Source: Schizochytrium sp. TIO01
Lineage: Eukaryota; Sar; Bigyra; Thraustochytrida; Thraustochytriidae
Assembly (NCBI GenBank): GCA_004764695.1
Contig: SMSO01000031.1
Span: 8,432,761 to 8,496,760 of the forward strand
DNA: 64,000 nucleotides
Direction: 5' to 3'
Shown here: positions 46,501 through 56,074 of the stretch, piece by piece
Layout of the letters: each line of letters begins with the position of its first letter
Position numbering within the stretch: position 1 is the first letter of the stretch
The notes under the pieces: generated by a model
Database searches by the model: none
Told to the model about the DNA's origin: nothing
The model's input: only the letters and a program-made list of their open reading frames with translations
Translations under genes and position numbers: made by a program

Positions 46501-47463
46501 ATGAGCGATATTCTGCGGCTGCTTCAGTCTGGGAACTTCTCGCACGTGTACCAGCTGGTCGGCTGGGAAGGCAGCGATGAGGAAGAGCTCGCTTTGGAGG
46601 ATGTCGCGGCAGTGGCCAAGGTGTACAGAGACGATGTAGCAGACGCAGCGGAGCACGCAGAAAGTGAGATTAGGGCCCTCGAGCGACTGCAAGAGAACGG
46701 GGAGAATCACAACTGTGTGATCCGACTGCTTTTTGTTGATAGAACTGGCGCTAACCTGCCCATCGTTGGCCTTGAACACTGCCAAGGGGGAGACATGTAT
46801 GAGCTTCTTCAACATGGCCCACTTGATGAGGCTGACGTGAAGTACTACGCCGCGGAACTTGCAAGCGCTTTAGAATATTTGCGCCAGAATCAGGTTTTTC
46901 ACGGTGACGTGAAACCTGAAAACTTGGGCTTGTCAGCCAATGGGCACCTGCGACTCCTTGATTTTGGGTCCTCTCGGGTGCTGGAAGCAGGCTCACTAGT
47001 AATTCATGCGTCAGGATCACTATATTATGCTAGTCCAGAAGCCTATAAACGCTCACCTTGCAGCTATGCAATAGATTGGTGGGGTATGGGAGCAGTACTG
47101 TATGAGATGCTCTTCGGGCAACAGGTGTTTTCAAAAGAATCAGTTGAATCTACAATGCATCACATTATTAATGCAATCATTATATGGCCAACGTCACCCT
47201 CCTGTACCATAACCTTTCAGAGTTTCGTCAGCCAATTTCTCAAACGTGAACCCGAAGAGCGCCTGCAATCCCTTCAAGCATGCTTGTCTCACCCGTTCAT
47301 GGATGAAGTTAATTACGATCAAGTCAAGCATCAATCTTGGGTTCCCCTGCGTTTTACTATGGTGAATTCAAATAATACAGAAACAATCGTTGAGGACATT
47401 AGCTCAACCATAAGTTCGAGGTCTTCAGAATCGAGAACACGCTCGACTGTGTGTAGTTTGTAA
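46501..47463 (+). CDS. AGC-like protein kinase with HGD catalytic loop (DFG intact)
   Basis: 320 aa, ATG 46501; the frame upstream opens only to a GTG at 46465. Glycine loop SGNFSHVY (10-17), beta-3 Lys40 (AVAKVY), helix-C Glu56, hinge GLEHCQGGDMYELL (90-103), catalytic loop FHGDVKPEN (133-141), DFG 154-156, SPE at the APE position (178-180), IDWWGMGAVLYEML (191-204), and an AGC-like end SHPFMDEVNYDQV. All direct catalytic residues are kept; only the HRD Arg is Gly, as in BUB1, which is active. The Ser/Thr-rich tail (about 288-320) may be a phosphorylation or degradation region. It resembles the gene at 24683 over the whole fold (GGD-YEL, FHGD-K-EN-G, HLRL/HVRL), so the two are diverged paralogues. 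Substrate unknown. Confidence 0.87.
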   Translation: MSDILRLLQSGNFSHVYQLVGWEGSDEEELALEDVAAVAKVYRDDVADAAEHAESEIRALERLQENGENHNCVIRLLFVDRTGANLPIVGLEHCQGGDMYELLQHGPLDEADVKYYAAELASALEYLRQNQVFHGDVKPENLGLSANGHLRLLDFGSSRVLEAGSLVIHASGSLYYASPEAYKRSPCSYAIDWWGMGAVLYEMLFGQQVFSKESVESTMHHIINAIIIWPTSPSCTITFQSFVSQFLKREPEERLQSLQACLSHPFMDEVNYDQVKHQSWVPLRFTMVNSNNTETIVEDISSTISSRSSESRTRSTVCSL

Positions 47464-47924
47464 TATATAGCCAACCTTTAAAAGAAAGTCACTTCAATAG
47501 TCTTTGAAACTTGATAACGCCGGAAGGATTTAAATTGCTTCTTTCCTTGAACTAAAACTTCAATGATATCATTCGAAAATTGAAGAAAATCCAGACTTGA
47601 AAAATAATACTGCACCTTGAGAGTAGGTCTTCATGTACACTTGCTTTCACTACATTACTACAAAGAAGAAAAGATGTAGTCCTTTTAGAACAAGTTTCCT
47701 TCCTTTTGTCAACATTCAAAATAGCTTGCCTTCCGTCTTGTCAGCCTGAGCCACATACACTATATTTGTTGCAGTGCAAATCTGTAGTGCAAAGCCTTAG
47801 AGACCTATCTTCCAGACTGCTGTAGAATTCCAGAGAAAGCTTTCAGACTGAACTTCTAAAAACAATTTTAATTATATATCTGCATTGGTACAGTATGCGT
47901 GTAGTCAATATGAGGTTGACTTGA
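47464..47924. other. 3' flank of the kinase
   Basis: Short A+T-rich spacer between the kinase stop and repeat copy C. Nothing recognised. Confidence 0.5.
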
Positions 47925-48259
47925 TTGCTGAGAGATGCCTCTGGTCAGCTCGAGGTTGACTGTAAAGATGAAGGCAAGGGTCTTGATGAAGGCTTTAAGA
48001 AGGTTAATTTAAGAGTTCGCGAACTGCTGTCCTGGAGAATGAATTCCAGCAGGACGGACAGATGGATTCATGTTACATCATACTTGGATGTAGGTAATGT
48101 GAAGTCACACTTTGAACTCTTGGCTCTGGCAGCCACATGAATCTGACTGCCTACTCTTGCTCTGCTGTAATTCTTAAGTCAGTGAGGGTTTCACAAAGGG
48201 ATACCAAGAACTCTAGCAATGTCTTATCCACTAGTTCCTTCGATTAGAGATCTCAGCAT
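47925..48259 (+). repeat. Dispersed ~400-bp repeat, copy C (internally deleted)
   Basis: Same ends as copies A and B, but lacks roughly 100 bp after gatggattcatg, where A and B carry the aagacattcttgaaa...gttagagataatcgatgggg block. It reads LLRDASGQLEVDCKDEGKG at its start. Confidence 0.85.
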
Positions 48260-48535
48260 TGATCTTGGTTTGTAACTCCCCGGTGCTCTTTTAACCCTGT
48301 CTACCTTTGCACGCATCAACTAGAACAGCTAATAATGAACCTTTTCCCTATTAAAAAGAAAGAGAAACGCCTTTCTATTGTGTGCATATCCTCCGAAAAG
48401 CTGTGGTGTTGCTCGACGCTTTCGCCTTCAAGAATTCCATCACTGCAAAAGCTGCATATTGAGAAAGCCAGCAAGAAACAGTCTTTCTGAACTGGTAGCA
48501 ACTTAATATGTCCGAGAACACCAATATAGTACTGG

Positions 48536-51020
48536 GATTTATCTCTGAGTGGCAAGGCGAAGGAGAAGTTTAGCATGAATGCGGGACGCTACGCCGAGAT
48601 GAACGGCTTGGTGGGCAATATTGTTACGACGATGGTTAAGCGTGAGTGAAGCAACTACCACCATGGTCAGCGATTCAAGAAGATCAAGAATCTTCGTGAC
48701 CATGCTACTTTTGATGGGAACGGGAGCTTTGTGTATGCTCAGCGTGTCCCCGAACGCTTGGTGGACGAGCACCATGATTTCCATTCGCCTGTGATTGAGT
48801 TTCGGATGCTGGGCGAGTCCATCATGGCTATCAATGCGAGTAGTGGCATTCTTTACGTGGAGGCGAGCCCTCAAATGAGTGGGACCAAGACTAAATGCAT
48901 TTGCACTACCTTGACGCTCAGAAACTAACTAACTAACTATATCAACTCTGCGTACACCTGAACGATCTTTAAAATAATAGAAAGTTGTTGATCACTCATG
49001 AACGAAACAAATTCCGAAAGCGAGATGGCGAGCTTATGAAGAGCTCTTAGTATTAAACCCAAAATTTGAAGATCGAAATACTGATAATGGTAATGTATAA
49101 ATTCTATGCAAGCACTCATGGAAGAACTAAATACCAATTATTCTAAATGATCTCCACTTTTATTAATTTAGAAAAAAAGTTATATAAATGAAATAAGGGT
49201 CTGGATAGATGCAAAAGAAGTAAATCATGTGTGCGCCAGTTATTTTGTTCTAATCGGTCATTGGCGCCTCCGCCGTGCACTTCGAGCGGGATCCAGATAG
49301 TCTCACACTCAAGGAGGAACCTGAAGGCTTTAGTGCCACAGAAAGCTATTATTTTGCCCGTACACTTGATCAAAACAAGAACTCGGTTGTCACTGGCAAT
49401 GACCCCGACTCTTCACTGGCAACTTTTGTTAGTAGGATTACTATGTACACACACCTGTGACACAACTAGTCTACATTCCATAGCTATATTGATGTACTCG
49501 ACGAATATCTCGCCTCAGGGGGACATCATGGGATTTGGATTAAATGTACATTATGCAACAAACTCGTCTACATTTTGATGGCTCAGTGACCGCATCAAAG
49601 AGCTCTGAAAGTTATTGCGGAAGCAATGCACAACTGTATGCAATGGTGAATATTTGGGCTACCAGAATTATTCGTGGTCGTGTATTTGCTATGCTCCAGT
49701 AGCTCTGTCTACTACAAACCAACAGCTTCCGGTTACGTATGCCTCAGAATCACAGTAAATCGCGCTTTCTCTTTAAATTTGACTAGGACACTAACACTTG
49801 GAATTTTGTGCAGAGAATTATTAACCTTGAGGGCATCTACTATCCTCAACAACATTTGGGATACAATATTGTTGCCCTTACAGATACCACATTTGCTGAT
49901 GCGAATGTGAACGCTGCATCTCGGCACTTTCTCTCTCTCTCGGCGAAGATGACTTTTATGTGGGCAAATTTTTTGTACTCAAGTGTGGTTTAACGATGCT
50001 GTCATTATAAACCAACTCTCTGGATCTCTAGCAACAATGCCCAGCCAGACTATCTTGAAGAAGCGGGGATCTACCATGTGGGATCTGTTTATTACTTGCC
50101 TATCAATGTCGGACGGCTGACCTACGCAAGCGCCTCATTCCAAAACAATATAATTCGTGGATGGATACTGGTGTTTAGTTTGAACAGGTTGTGTCGCATA
50201 GTGGTGATAAAGTTGCTGGGTATTTACCTAACTACAACAGTGACTTCCACAACAAGCTCGTGGGATCCGAAAAAGGCGCAGTTGACAGTTTTGTTGTGAC
50301 ATATTAGGTTGTGTAGGATCTCAATTGCAGCTCCACGATCTACCGATGGTCAGTAGTGTGAACACATTAATACCATCTGCTTCTTCTAGCCTTCGAGTTA
50401 GTTTAGGGAATATCACTGGTGATGTCAGCATTCACTCTGATCTGGTTCTTGCCAAGGGTTTCTACACCGCAGTTCTTCTCAAGGTAAAGTTTGGAATTGT
50501 GATACCATGTACTTTTTTATGGAAATTCCTACTACACACGTGGAATTCTTTGTATGCACAGTGAGCCAACGCCCACTCCTTGTCATACTTCTGCAGGCGA
50601 TTGTGACCAAAAAAGCCGCACACACAAATTGTGAGGGAATTTTTCAGGACGGCTTCATAATGGGCTATTGCTCTGACGCGTATTCCGAGCAAAACGTCTA
50701 ACGCCAACAAAGCCGAGACTGAGGCCAGTTCGGTAGGCGAAGCTAGCCAATTAGCGGCATCCAAGAACACGATTGTAACACGAATGGCTGCTAAGTGTCT
50801 TCGCTAAGGAGACTCGCGCAGGCCTCGCGGCCAGCATCAACGTCTCGACCAGTATTCAATCATTTTCTGGCGCCGCCGTCTTCAGGTTAAAGGATGCCAT
50901 CCTCACCACCCTCACCTCTGGGGAGACTAGCGAGGCAATGCGTCAGCTTGTGTGCAGCTCCGATGCATCTTTCTGCTCAGGGACATGCGCTACTCAGAAT
51001 TGTCTCGTTGGATATCGATG
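48536..51020 (+). pseudogene. Decayed coding region, product unrecognised
   Basis: A series of protein-like fragments on the plus strand in shifting frames: SGKAKEKFSMNAGRYAEMNG ... VPERLVDEHHDFHSPVIEF with a TGA between (48536-48928), VHFERDPDSLTLKEEPEGFS ... FVSRITMY (about 49270-49455), AGIYHVGSVYYLPINVGRL (about 50065-50130), SLGNITGDVSIHSDLVLAKG (50400-50460), and AGLAASINVSTSIQSFSGAA ... EAMRQLVCSSD (50815-50990). The first piece is richer in G+C than its surroundings. No splice sites were found that would link the pieces. They may derive from one or more genes, perhaps an exported or repetitive protein, but I recognise no family. This could equally be an element remnant. Confidence 0.4.
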
Positions 51021-51518
51021 ACAATGCCTCAGATCGAAAGTGGCCTTTATTATAGAAGTGATACTTTTTCTTTGGTGACTGCCTTACAGCACTATTAACA
51101 GTGAGTATCATGAATGATCATTGATGGAAAATAATAACACAGAAAAGGTGCCATCTAACGACGAGCGACTCTGCCAGCCACAACCCAGTCCAAGCCAGTC
51201 TTGCAGTGAGGCAAGCGTGGGCGGGCAAGGAGTCCTCTGGGTCGGTCTTCCTTCGCCACACCACCTTGCTGAACAAGATCTTTGTGTGGACTTGTTTGGA
51301 TGGTGTTTGACGCCGCTCGTTGACTGCTGCTCACTGCAAGCTGAAGAGAAGACAGAGAAGTCGAACTTGTCGCGTATAACGCTCTGGGGCTAAGCACACG
51401 GTGAGACAAGCACACAGGCAACCACGAAATCACGTGAGCAAGCACGCAGTCAGGTGGCTAAGGAGTTAATCTTTCGTCCTTGCTTGCAACGAGAAAACAA
51501 ATACGTATTTGGCACACC

Positions 51519-54110
51519 ATGGCGTCTGTAACACAAGGTCCGATCAATAATGTACTTCAGCCCATGTCCAAATTCCAGTCGCACATGTACGGTGGCCTGA
51601 GATATCAAAGCATTGAGTGTTTGGCACAGGCTCTGACGAATGGTAATATTCCCCCCGGGACTGTGGGCCGCATGGATCTTTCAAGTAGCTTGCAAGTCAT
51701 ATGTATCTTTCGTTACATCCCTGACGAAGCCTTACTGACAAAGCACTTTGGGTTTTCATTGAAGGGCGATGGCTATGCCGAGAAAGAAATGTACGATCTT
51801 ATTTTAAGTGACGGTTTACAGAGAGCTCGTGTGGTGTTGCACCCGAGACTAAACAAATTCGTTCGCACTGGCGAATTGAACCTCCTGGCGCACATCGAGT
51901 GTAGCTCGTGGAAGCATGTGGTCTTGCAACATATTCGCGCTCCTGTTTTAATGGGACTTAGTGTGGAAAGCCATCGTATTGAAGTAGTAGCTAATTTCAA
52001 CACAGACTTTAACTCTAAGTCGCGTGTTTCATCTATGATGGGCATTCACTATCATCCAAAGCTTCTTGCAGCAGACAACCAAGGTGTAATTATTGCAAAA
52101 GATCCTGCTTTTTGGCGTCGCCCTTTGGTACCTGGCCGCAGTTTCTATTTATCCATGTCTGCAGATGACTGCCCAAACAGTGCAGTAGCGATGCCTATGC
52201 CATACTCTCCTCTCGATGGTATTCTTTGCCAACATATTCTCCTTGACCCGGATGATGGTCATGGCATTCGGATGGATACACTTGAGACACATCGCACATT
52301 GTTGCGAGAGGATATTGCAACGAATATTTTTGTTGATAACGAGTGGATGGTCAGCACTGATGTACTTGTTAACCTGGAGGACTACATCTCTGCCAGGTAT
52401 CAAAGGCACCCAATGACAATCAAGGAGGTCATTGATCTCACTCAAAATTCACTCGAAAATCGCAAAGACAGGGTGTCTAGTGAAACCAAAGGAGAAAAGG
52501 CGAGAGGAATTTTATTAGGCGTTGTCACATCAAAGTCAGCTTTGCACATTTCTTCAACAACCGATGCCTCTTCAAGGAGCTGGGCACATTTTACATTCGA
52601 GCTAACTGATTCTTCAGGGACGACACAGATTTCCTGCTGGAACCATCTTTGCCGTCTTATTTATCATGTGGTACAACCTGGGGCTATTCTTCTCGTGCAG
52701 TATGGTCGTTACAAACCTTGCAAAGTTCTATCTACGCGTCGTGCTGACATGATCAGCTCACACCACGAGTTTTCCCTGGAACTATCAACTCTTCCCGATG
52801 AGATCACCTTTGACAGCCTCTCGAAATCTCCTTTTGTTGTACAGGTCGCAGAAGACAATGCGATCTGTGGAGCCTCAAATATTAGAAATGTCTTTAGCCC
52901 AGCGGATAATGCCCTCGCTGACTTTATGGAAATTCAAAAGCTTGCTTGGAAATACGTGGCAACCAAACAAACCGAGCGACCTCGCGTGACAATTGCTGGG
53001 CTAGTGACTTATGTGGGGCGACGTGAAATTTTGCATACAGTGCGTGGTGACCGCTTCGAATTTCGCTGGATCAAAGTTGCTAACCCAGATTTTAGTGAAG
53101 AACTCGTTGTGCAAATGTACGCCAACTCAGATCCAGAGAGTTACATGAATATCTCAGCTGGTCATTGGTTGGTCGTAACAAACGTTTTTCTTGGTGTACA
53201 GGTCATTTCTAGTCAATCTCCTTTGTCGGTATGCCTTCGATCAACTAAGGACACAAGCTACTTTCTTTTTAAAATCCCAAATTCTCCCAGTACGCCTCAA
53301 AAAAAGAGTAATGATCCTTTTGAGGCACACCAGCTATACCCAAAGCTTAATCGCTTGCTACCTCGTGCAGCAAATCTTTTGAGAAAGCTCATTAAGACCT
53401 GGCAACCTCAGCTGATTGATGCCGCGATTGTGTATGACCCATCTATGCCAAAAATTGCTAGCGAGATGGCAGGTAGCTCTCGCCGTAATAAGCGTTTGAG
53501 GCGGTCTGCGAATACCGAGAAAGATGAAGAGTCTGACAACTTTATTCCTCAGTCCGCGAAGGATTTTATTTTCCTAAAGAACCCATCGCATGAGCTAGAT
53601 CTTCAACATCGCTCAGTGATGTCGTTTTTGTTTAGCCCAAACATGCTGGCACTTAAACCGCGCTTTGAGCCGTTTAAACTTTCTTCTGTAACCCATCTTC
53701 ATCAGGCAGAGTTTTACAATGCTATGCTTGTTGGCGAAACCCAACATTATCGCATTCAGACCTTTGTTCAGACTGTGGATCTCCGTTTATTGCGGAAGTC
53801 TGGCATGTTCTACTTAGCATTTTCACTTGGCACATCGAGCACAGTCGATTCTGGTGATTCCGTCGAGGCTTTGATGAAGCGTAACCCTATTCTTGGTCCG
53901 TGCCCAACAAGGCTCGAGATGACAGATGCAAAGTTCGCACTGTCTTACTATCAGACTCGTCTTCCGAGTCTTGATTTGAAAGGCCTGATTAATGGGGGTG
54001 CATCCCAAAGCTGCCCACTGTGGGTGCAGGCTCATAAAGTCAGTTTCTATGAAATCGAGTTTGATATCATGGGTGAATTTAACCCTGACTTCGATGATTC
54101 AGACTTATAA
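51519..54110 (+). CDS. RADX: RADX-like (RPA-related) OB-fold ssDNA-binding protein
   Basis: 863 aa, ATG 51519 in a caccATGG context; the longer frame begins at TTG. Blocks match the animal replication-fork factor RADX as I recall it: an N-terminal OB fold with LSDGLQRARVVLHPRLNKFV (97-116), a second with LTDSSGTTQISCWNHLC near 362-378 and GAILLVQYGRYKPCK, a third with GLVTYVGRRE (494-503) followed by FRWIKVANPDFSEELVVQMY. A basic RRNKRLRRS stretch (655-663) may be a nuclear signal, and the protein ends in an acidic tail (NPDFDDSDL). RADX binds ssDNA and limits RAD51 at stalled forks. The alternative is another RPA1/MEIOB-type OB protein; I see no zinc-ribbon cysteine set of RPA1. Single exon and apparently intact. 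Confidence 0.72.
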   Translation: MASVTQGPINNVLQPMSKFQSHMYGGLRYQSIECLAQALTNGNIPPGTVGRMDLSSSLQVICIFRYIPDEALLTKHFGFSLKGDGYAEKEMYDLILSDGLQRARVVLHPRLNKFVRTGELNLLAHIECSSWKHVVLQHIRAPVLMGLSVESHRIEVVANFNTDFNSKSRVSSMMGIHYHPKLLAADNQGVIIAKDPAFWRRPLVPGRSFYLSMSADDCPNSAVAMPMPYSPLDGILCQHILLDPDDGHGIRMDTLETHRTLLREDIATNIFVDNEWMVSTDVLVNLEDYISARYQRHPMTIKEVIDLTQNSLENRKDRVSSETKGEKARGILLGVVTSKSALHISSTTDASSRSWAHFTFELTDSSGTTQISCWNHLCRLIYHVVQPGAILLVQYGRYKPCKVLSTRRADMISSHHEFSLELSTLPDEITFDSLSKSPFVVQVAEDNAICGASNIRNVFSPADNALADFMEIQKLAWKYVATKQTERPRVTIAGLVTYVGRREILHTVRGDRFEFRWIKVANPDFSEELVVQMYANSDPESYMNISAGHWLVVTNVFLGVQVISSQSPLSVCLRSTKDTSYFLFKIPNSPSTPQKKSNDPFEAHQLYPKLNRLLPRAANLLRKLIKTWQPQLIDAAIVYDPSMPKIASEMAGSSRRNKRLRRSANTEKDEESDNFIPQSAKDFIFLKNPSHELDLQHRSVMSFLFSPNMLALKPRFEPFKLSSVTHLHQAEFYNAMLVGETQHYRIQTFVQTVDLRLLRKSGMFYLAFSLGTSSTVDSGDSVEALMKRNPILGPCPTRLEMTDAKFALSYYQTRLPSLDLKGLINGGASQSCPLWVQAHKVSFYEIEFDIMGEFNPDFDDSDL

Positions 54111-56074
54111 TAATAAGACGCTTTCCTGCGCTTTCCTGAAAAGGGTAAAGGAGGAGGGGAGAGAAACAAACCCTTAAAGCCAGAAAATGTTTACATAGGT
54201 CGTATCTATTGTTTCTACAGTGATGTTAACATGAGTATCAATGCTGCATTTTATAGATCTGTGGGAGGAATGATTAAAGTGTAGACTAATGCACGAAACA
54301 AAGAATAGCTTCTACTTGACTGGGTGTTTAGATAGTCGCACGGTCTCAGCCATAACATTTAAAAAGAAAAGAAAAAGGTTGAAGAAACATACTCAAGTTG
54401 AAATCATGGTGATTGCTTTGAATAGAACACAAAAACTGAAATCTTTACGAGTGAGGGTGGTGGTAATATTACTACAGTCCCAGCAAGGGCAAGTCTTACG
54501 CGCGGAAGCTGTTATTGCGTGGCGGTTTTTGCGCGCTATCTAGAAATTCGCTTGGTGCAAAAAGGGGGTCGTACAAGCTTCCAAGTTTACCGTGACCTCG
54601 CTTCTCCATCGGCGTTGCGTCCATCTGATTCGTTCGTGCCTTCAAGGCGCTTCTCTGATAGTGAGGAAATGTGATTGGGGTATGCGCTGTGCGTGACTGG
54701 ACGCTATTGTTGGTCTCCGCACTTTCATTGCACTGCCAGATTGACTTCCATGGCATGTGCTCAATAATGGACTCTTCCTTATTGTCGAACATCCGGTTGA
54801 CAAGGTCATTCATTTCTGTGTCATCGAGGTGGTCCAGAGTCTATGTGGTTTAGCATTTTCCCATTATTATGCCCACCAGAGCATATTTATTCGTACATGC
54901 ACGTTGATAAGATATAGAGATAAGCATTTGTCAGTGACTCTATGCAATTTTGATAAGGCTCAATGTCGCCTTCGTTTTGTTCTTATGTTGAGCGTTTCCG
55001 ACTTAACTCACCTGGATGCGCCGCCGCCGAGAAGTGAATGGAGTAGACATCTTTGTTGACACAAGCTCTCAAGCTGTAGTCCTCACTCTGTTCCAAGCAA
55101 CCAACAAACAAAGGCTGTTTTCCGCTCAACTATGAGGTTTGCGAGCCTACACAACCAGTTCCTCTCGATCTATTTATTGCTCAAGGTTCAACCTCGATTT
55201 TCGTCTTCTGCCTTTACCGTGAAAGAACTACATACGCCTCTGTGACTTGCCCAAGATAACTCTTGTTCTGTTAATAAGTTTTTGTATAGTTGGTGTTTGT
55301 GGAGATTCACAAGACCACGTGAAAGCTTTGACTGGGGTTCGAAAACCGTCGCCAACCCCGTTTTTCAATACTTAAATGCATCTCGGTCAAAGTCATCGCA
55401 GTTCGAACTTCTGTTCAAAAGCTTGACTATTTCTGTACCTCATTAGTTGCCACGTCGTTAAATGTGATGACCAATCACGCTTTCTTCGTGTTGCGAAATC
55501 TCACCGTGGTCGCTTTACTTTTGGACAAAAAAAGCGCCATTTTAGTAATTAAAGTTTGTGGGTATCGGCGATCACAGACAACTTTGGAGGAGTCGTTATC
55601 GCCTTGAAGTGGATGAGGTGGAAATTACAGCCTCTCATTCATTTTACGTCATTCCATGACAGTAAAAACTAGCATGGGCGGAAGAACGAGGTTTCTATGC
55701 ATGGCATTCTATCAAGCGATTGCTGTTTCAAGTTCTCAGAAAGAAAGAGTAAGAGTAAATCGCGAGTTTAGGCAGTAGATTACTTTAACTTATTTGTAAC
55801 TAGGACGTTTGCTATACATATACGTAGAATTGCATTGAAAAAGAAAAGAAAATGAAAAAAGGAGGTTGTTACACTCTGATAACCTTCTTGAGGTCCAAGG
55901 AGAAAAACTGCAAGCCCACAACGTGCAAAAGCCAAAAGGGCTGCCAAGTCTCCTTTTGTGGATTTTTTGGAGCTCATTGAACAGCTCTGGCAGCCTGGTA
56001 GGACACTGACGTTTTTTCTTTATTGTAGTGCTTTTGGAGTCGATATAGGTTCCTGAAGCAAAGGCACGTACAAG
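54111..56074. other. Intergenic region, about 2 kb
   Basis: Between two plus-strand genes. No gene recognised; it contains the kinesin promoter on the right. Confidence 0.55.

Noticed and set aside
48536-51020. Viral (giant virus or mirusvirus-like) origin of the decayed region
   Set aside because: I recognise no capsid, polymerase, terminase or packaging motif in any frame; the idea has no direct support.
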